Part shown: positions 58,707 to 64,000 of the stretch, in pieces
Layout of the letters: each line of letters starts with the position of its first letter
Numbering within the stretch: the first letter of the stretch is position 1
Source: Cichorium intybus
Lineage: Eukaryota > Streptophyta > Magnoliopsida > Asterales > Asteraceae
Direction: 5' to 3'
Length of the DNA: 64,000 nt
Assembly (NCBI GenBank): GCA_023525715.1
Contig: CM042011.1
Coordinates: forward strand, 60,047,354-60,111,353
Made by a program: the position numbers and the translations under genes
Notes under the pieces: model-generated
Told to the model about the DNA's origin: nothing
The model's input: the letters and a program-made list of their open reading frames with translations, nothing else
Database searches by the model: none

Positions 58707-60596
58707 TATGATGTTCTCCTCTAGGCTCAATTGAGAAGCTACAACCTTATCAAGATCCCTCCAATCCGTCATTTCCTTCATATCATTATTGATAAAATTA
58801 TTATTGTTGTTGTTTCTTCCTATGATTCGATCGTCTTCTTGATTATATTCGGATATCAGGCTTATAGGCATCTTTGTCGATAAGAGAGATGGGATTTCAA
58901 GCTGAGGGAGTTCCATAAACTGATCACAATGTACGTAGTTTAAATTCTCAGCTGCTTCCAACTCATGCTTGCACATGAAACTTTGTGTAGGAAGAAAATA
59001 CGAAGGATTGGTTGTGATGAAATCATCCATGGTTGATTTTGTGAAGCTTGATTCATCATAGAAATAGTTCGAGTCCCATCCCTTGGTGGTTCTTGATTGT
59101 CCAGTCACACGTTTCTTGAATGCTCGACAAACCACCCATCCTTCTTCCTGCACATCCATGTGATAAATTCAGATTCCATATTTCTTTATCATATATTATA
59201 TTTATGAACGAAATGTATGTCTGGACTTGAATTAAAAGTGATTGTATATTATCAAATATATAGTGACATGTAGATTTTTTTAAGAAGATGAGGCAAATTT
59301 TGTTCAAAGTTTGATGCACTTTTTGCCTCAGAATTAATGTTGTGAAAGTCAAATGCTTACATTACCACAAAAACATACTCATGGTTTTACACCAAAAAAT
59401 GGGAAAGAATATGCACAAACAAGCACACACTCATAAATTTTAAGATAGTGGAGAGCATGCATGAAAAGTTACTATTGAAACCATCTTCATATGGTATCAA
59501 GGATTCGGTTAATAACGAAGAATCCAGGATTAATTATAACCCAAAATCCCACACAATATGAAGAAAATACCGAATCTGGAGACTATCATAAACTAAACGA
59601 TTACACCCCAAAAAAGAAAAAAAACTAAATTGTAAAAACTATCATGTTCAAATTATCAAACTTATTATATCTACATAATCATCTTCATTTAGCATGTAAT
59701 AATCAATATATTGATCTAATAAAACTTGAAAACCCCTACAAAAAATCGAATAAAAAGCGACCCTTTTTGTAAATTTTGGCGATATTCTAACTGTTTACCT
59801 GAGGAGGGCCATTTTTTTCTGATTCAAGCCTGTACTCGTGCATGATCCAGTCAGTTTTATGGCCATTTGGTGCCCTTCCTTTGTAGAAAACTAGGGTTTT
59901 CCTCATTCCTATGAGCCTCAGTTTTTCGTATACCGCTTTGTCTCTTCCCGTAGCCTTCCAAAACCCTGTCATGGTTGCCCTATTCGTTCTTGTCCCGGTT
60001 GGATACTTCTTATCCTTGTAACTGAAGAAATACCACTCATTTTGCTCCCCATATACAATCCGACATCTCTCTGGCATATAACACAAGTCTACGTAAGAAT
60101 TACAAGACCATCAACCATTTTCATTGATCCAAAAAGAAGTAACTGAGGATGAAAACTCAGTAACCGTTCAAATGAGTCAATGGACCACCCACCCACTAGC
60201 ATGGTCTGAAGTTAATTTGATCTATAAAGGATTAGAATTAAAATTCAAAAGCACTTGAAAGGTTATAACTCCCAATAAAAGAACGTTAAGCCAAATTAGG
60301 ATCAAGAAAAGCGATCTTATTCATTTACTAAATGATACCCAAGTTCAAGATTCAAAGTTGCAAGTTCCTTCATGACCAAGAAAAAGTGTAACAAAAATCA
60401 ACCCTAATGGGTAGTTGAAATTACCTATGAGATCCCATGGCTCGATTCTATAAAGATCAATATCCCTAATAACATCGAGATCAATCTTCTGCGATACAAC
60501 TTTCTTTTTGAGATAGTATCCAACAAGTTCTTCATCAGTGGGATGAAAACGAAACCCTGGAGGGACACATGATGATTGGTGATCTATTATGTCCAT
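58677..60596 (-). CDS. VND-type NAC transcription factor
   Basis: Three exons with GT-AG borders: 60596-60425, 60070-59799 and 59147-58677, giving 304 residues. The ATG at 60596 follows a non-ATG open stretch and fits the family. NAC subdomains are complete: VPPGFRFHPTDEELVGYYL, DIDLYRIEPWDL, KDKKYPTGTRTNRA with GFWKATGRDK, IGMRKTLVFYKGRAPNG with DWIMHEYRL, and EEGWVVCRAFKK. The region after the domain matches VND1-3 class factors (MCKHELEAAE, then ELPQLEIPSL and DWRDLDKVVASQL), so a role in switching on vessel and secondary-wall genes in the nucleus is likely. A position usually Gln at the exon 1/2 joint is Ile. The listed stop (TAG at 58679-58677) is early for the class; see the separate 3' entry. 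Confidence 0.9.
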
Positions 60597-60702
60597 GAAC
60601 GTCAAACTTGTACTATGATTTAAAAGTGCTCGAGTTACTTTGCATTCACTACCTTCCTTTTTATTGATGATAACAATACAATCGTCTCACAAACACATGC
60701 CG

Positions 60703-60716
60703 ATATATATATATCC
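60703..60716 (-). promoter_or_regulatory. Candidate TATA region of the NAC gene
   Basis: GGATATATATATCGG on the minus strand, about 110 bp upstream of the ATG. It abuts the inverted-repeat insertion that starts at 60715, so the insertion may have changed or supplied the promoter. Confidence 0.35.
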
Positions 60717-60807
60717 AATACTTTAAATCATAAATTCATAATTTCATTTTTTATATTATTTTATATATTTTTTAATCATCCTGTGTATTACACGGGATTC
60801 TAACCTA

Positions 60808-60903
<96 letters not shown>

Positions 60904-60996
60904 TAGGTTAGAAACCCGTGTAATACACGGGATGATTAAAAAATATATAAAATAATATAAAAAATGAAATTATGAATTTATGATTTAAAGTATTGG
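60715..60996. mobile_element. 95-bp inverted repeat with Helitron-like ends around a (TA)n array, in the NAC promoter
   Basis: The arms 60715-60810 and 60902-60996 are inverted copies with only two mismatches seen. Each arm ends at the centre with a hairpin (CC[T/C]GTGT-ATT-ACACGGG), eight bases and CTAG followed by T, as in plant Helitron 3' ends. They therefore look like two such ends pointing at each other across a (TA)n run (60811-60901). A weaker extra copy of the outer part (AAAAAATGAAATTATGAATT) follows at about 61052. A fold-back MITE is the other reading. Confidence 0.65.
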
Positions 60997-60999
60997 TTA

Positions 61000-61640
61000 C
61001 TTTCTATACTATAATACAACAAATTATCTTTTACACAAATTGTCAGCAAAATAGAAAAAATGAAATTATGAATTAAAGCACTCGTTACTTTAAAAAAATT
61101 ATAAGTGATTATATTTCTATAATATTAACCCAATTGCATAAACATTGCCTACTGTATCGATAATGGTGACAAAACCCTTCTCTATGGGATAATAGTTTCA
61201 CATCCCCTGTTTTTTCTTTATAAACTACACAAAACTAATCTCAATTTCGAATGGGTGATATTGATTTAATCAACAGGATAACGATCTCACCTCTATTATG
61301 GTCACCAATCCAGTGCCTCATTGTCTGATGCATCCATTGTGTACGGTGTTCTTTTTTTTTCTTTGACTTCAGCTTGCAATCTTAATTTATCCCATTCAAC
61401 TATTGATGTAATTAGTTATATTAAATTATAGATCCATCGTATTCTCTTTTGATTCTCCATGATGAGATAGCGTTAGATTAAGGAAGTGAATGCTATAGGA
61501 CTTATTATTATTTTCTTTTAGCGAGAGATTGAGTATTTAATTTATAATTAATATATCTATTAAAATATTTAAACACTTCTCTTGCCTATGAAAATCGAAC
61601 GACTAGAAACTACACATACCGACTGCACCCTGACGGTTTG
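61000..61640. other. Non-coding DNA upstream of the NAC gene
   Basis: No frame or repeat end recognised apart from the weak arm copy at about 61052. Confidence 0.4.
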
Positions 61641-61647
61641 AAGCGCT

Positions 61648-61790
61648 AGTGGCCCTGTTTCTTTTTCATATATATAAGATGTGGATCCGGTTAGAACTCA
61701 AAAAACGGTAATTAACGGTAAGCGCTAGTGGCTCTGTTTCTTTTTGATATATATAATATGTGGATCCGGTCAGGACTCAGTTTTTACTTA
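61648..61790. repeat. Tandem duplication of about 78 bp
   Basis: AGCGCTAGTGGCCCTGTTTC and, 80 bp later, AGCGCTAGTGGCTCTGTTTC each lead into TTTTTNATATATATAA and ATGTGGATCCGGT. Two imperfect units, non-coding. Confidence 0.7.
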
Positions 61791-61999
61791 TTTTTACATT
61801 TTTTGTTTTTTTTTATTTTTTTCGTTTTTATTTATTATTATTTATTTATTATTTATTTTTTAATGTTTTTACTACGTGTTTGAAGTTACTAGTGTTATTT
61901 TGTTTTTGTTAATATTTTTTAATATTTTTTTATGTTTTGAATTAAATATAGGTTCGAGTTTTCAATATTTAACAATTACAAAAGTTTTGAATCATAAAA

Positions 62000-62320
62000 A
62001 AAAATAAGGATCATAATATTTTCAGGTCATACTAATTTTGGATCATAAAATTTTGGATCAAAACATTTTGGATCATATCATTTTTTTTAATCACATGATA
62101 TTCGATCAATAATATATATAATTAAATAAAGTTTTTGTTCATAACAAATTTTGGATCATTATATATTTTGAATTAGAAAAGATATAATTAATGATCATTA
62201 AATATTTGAATTAAAATATTTTTAGATCATAACAAATTAAGGATCATAAATGTTGAATCATATGTTTTTCTAAATCATAAATATTATGAATCGTGTCATT
62301 TTGGATCATATTATGCTCAA
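62000..62320. repeat. Diffuse array of GGATCATA words
   Basis: The words TTGGATCATA, AGGATCATAA and GGATCATT recur about ten times at irregular spacing in very AT-rich DNA. There is no coding frame. It looks like a decayed short tandem repeat. Confidence 0.55.
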
Positions 62321-62329
62321 TATTTTTCT

Positions 62330-62930
62330 TTAAAAACTTGTAATCTTTTAAAATAAAATTTGGTATCTAAACAACTTTATTTATTTAATTATCTTAATAT
62401 ATGATATATAATAAACCTTTAAAAAGATTTTTAATTTGAAGAACAAAATTTTAACATCCAATTTTTTTTATAAAAAGTTAAATCATTTAAACAAAACGCT
62501 CGTATCCTTATCAATAATATTTTTTAAAATTTTCTTTTACAAACTCATTAAAATAGTATTACGAAGAACTCTATCATTTGTTTTTTTTGAATTTGGATAA
62601 AAAAATCTATTATGTTTTACAAAAGCAAATATTTCCTAAAATTATAATATAAACACTTCAAAAACTTATTTTTAAAAAGTTCTTTTTACAAAGTCACTAG
62701 TATAGTGAGTAAAAGTGTCTTTTAAATTTTCATGATTTTTGGAGGATATTTTATTTCTGGGTTTTTTATAAAAATAAAAAATAAAAAATATTTTTTCCAA
62801 TATTTCATGATTATGCTCATTTTGTAGAGAATTAAATTTGAAGAATTTGTTTTTTTCATAATTTTCTTTTGTAAGAAAAAAAAAATTATAGCCGAAAAAC
62901 AAAACGGATAGAAAAAAAAAAGATGGGATA
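62330..62930. other. Very AT-rich non-coding DNA
   Basis: Homopolymer-rich, no feature seen. The open frame on the minus strand at 62672-62902 is Phe/Lys/Asn-rich and without a motif. Confidence 0.4.
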
Positions 62931-62937
62931 AAGGTGC

Positions 62938-64000
62938 ATGAACTCGTTTTTGATTTTTCTTTTAAGCTACCTACTCAACAAGGGACACTTGAAGGAGATC
63001 ACGGGGAAGAAGAATTCTAAATCTAAAGATAAGGAGCATGATCCTACCAATATCTCAGAGAAGGCAGCATCACCTCCTAGAGACGCCAAAGTGATAAAAT
63101 TCATTTATGGAGGATCGAACATCTGTCGAACAACCTATTCGCCGGCCAAAATGCATGCAAAGATCTCAAAGTCAAAGAAAGAAGCAGGTCCCAAGAATAA
63201 CGTGGTCGCCACGGACAAGAGTGAGATCACGTTTGCTGAAGATGAAAGGGAAAACATCTTAGACCCTCACCATGACGGGTTGGTATTGACCCTATACATA
63301 GCGAACCACTACATCAGAAGAATCCTAGTGGATGGAGGAAGTTCGGTGAACATCATTCACTAGGATACCCTACAAAAGATAAACATTCCTGAATCAAAGA
63401 TATTGCCAAAATCCTCAATGTTGGTCGGCTTTAGCAGAGAAACAAAACAACACATTTGGTGAAATTAAGCTACCCATCTATGTGGGAGGGATCAACTTAG
63501 TACAAAGACCTTGGATCCATGAGATGCGAGCAGTACCTTCGACATACCTTGGATACCACCAGTGAGATGCGAGCAGTACCTTCGACATACCACCAGTGCG
63601 TCAAAATGCCTAAACCATGGGGAGTTGTGAAGATCTTCGGCGACCACTAGGAGGCCAAGAATTGCTACACTACATCCATGAAATCCGTAACGGCTCCCAA
63701 GCAAACATAGTAATTAAAGAAGGAAGCATCAGAGGTCCTGGAGTCAAGGGAGCGAGAAAAAAAAATGAAGTATCCTTAGATCCTCTTTATCTAATAATCA
63801 AGGCGCTTATGGGGACAAATCTTCCCAACGATCTTGAGGAGGATCTTACCCAACTGAAAGGAACCAAGAATTGCTACACTACATCCATGAAATCCATGAC
63901 AGGTATAGATAAAAATGTAGTTACTCGTAAGCTAAATGGTGACCCTTCTTTCAGGCTAATACACCAAAAGAGAATAAAGTTCGCACCTGAAGGGAACCCA
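62938..64000 (+). pseudogene. Ty3/gypsy gag-pol fragment (protease region), broken, runs off the window
   Basis: The frame from about 62960 reads LLNKGHLKEI, then a Lys/Ser-rich linker, then VIKFIYGG. An acidic segment with HHDGLVLTLYIANHYIRRILVDGGSSVNIIH follows (quoted in parts: LVLTLYIAN and ILVDGGSSVNIIH). This is the plant Tat/Athila-type aspartic protease with DGG where DTG is usual. A TAG follows at 63361-63363, then frame breaks. Later pieces (GEIKLPIYVGGINL, RPWIHEMRAVPSTY, QKRIKFAPEGNP) show that the element continues toward reverse transcriptase. Two short stretches are duplicated (see findings). Confidence 0.75.

Overview
This is a 64 kb piece of a large, repeat-rich dicot nuclear genome. 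Long (TA)n arrays, nested LTR retrotransposons with Met-tRNA primer sites, a vascular NAC gene of the VND type and an RKD gene all fit a flowering plant. The LTR families look like those of Asteraceae such as lettuce, but that is an impression from style and not a proof. Only two host-type genes are recognisable: a VND-like NAC gene (58.5-60.6 kb, minus strand) and an RWP-RK (RKD) gene (19.05-20.6 kb, minus strand). The RKD gene sits inside a retrotransposon and is broken.

The left and centre (6.5-38.7 kb) form a nested stack that I resolved from LTR ends and target-site duplications. The outermost shell is probably one old non-autonomous element with LTRs at 6494-6804 and 38407-38714 (about 14% different by eye). 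Into it went an old LTR in minus orientation (7591-31053, split into pieces, flanks TCTTA/TCTTT). That LTR was then hit by three things: a minus-strand solo LTR (8632-11052, duplication AATCA), a gag-only Copia-like element (11340-26468, LTRs about 5% different) and a hAT element (27321-30046) flanked by an odd 380-bp direct duplication. Inside the gag-only element lies a young element with 3.17-kb LTRs (14756-25127, duplication ATAAC, LTRs about 1% different). Its 4-kb interior has a primer site and a Ty3/gypsy-type tail but no gag or pol. It carries the RKD gene instead, in antisense, with introns and its own TATA region. A very young, nearly intact Copia element (31186-36459, duplication ATGTG, one LTR difference) entered the outer shell separately. 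LTR divergence falls with nesting depth, which supports the reading.

To the right lies a minus-strand Copia element (39319-47273, duplication GTATT) with several stop codons. Next comes mostly AT-rich non-coding DNA with TA/CA microsatellites, LTR fragments and a MITE (56.2-56.6 kb), followed by a cluster of nine 15-bp palindromes (57.06-57.41 kb). The NAC gene follows; its promoter contains a near-perfect 95-bp inverted repeat with Helitron-like ends. The window closes with a broken Ty3/gypsy protease region running off the right edge. The left edge holds a decayed Copia relic and a 403-bp tandem duplication.

The most interesting object is the RKD-carrying retrotransposon. Because the gene runs against the element, its introns would survive an RNA-mediated cycle, so intron retention does not argue against retrotransposition. 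The copy here has two nonsense codons and one frameshift, so it looks like a captured and decaying passenger, or an assembly error to be excluded.
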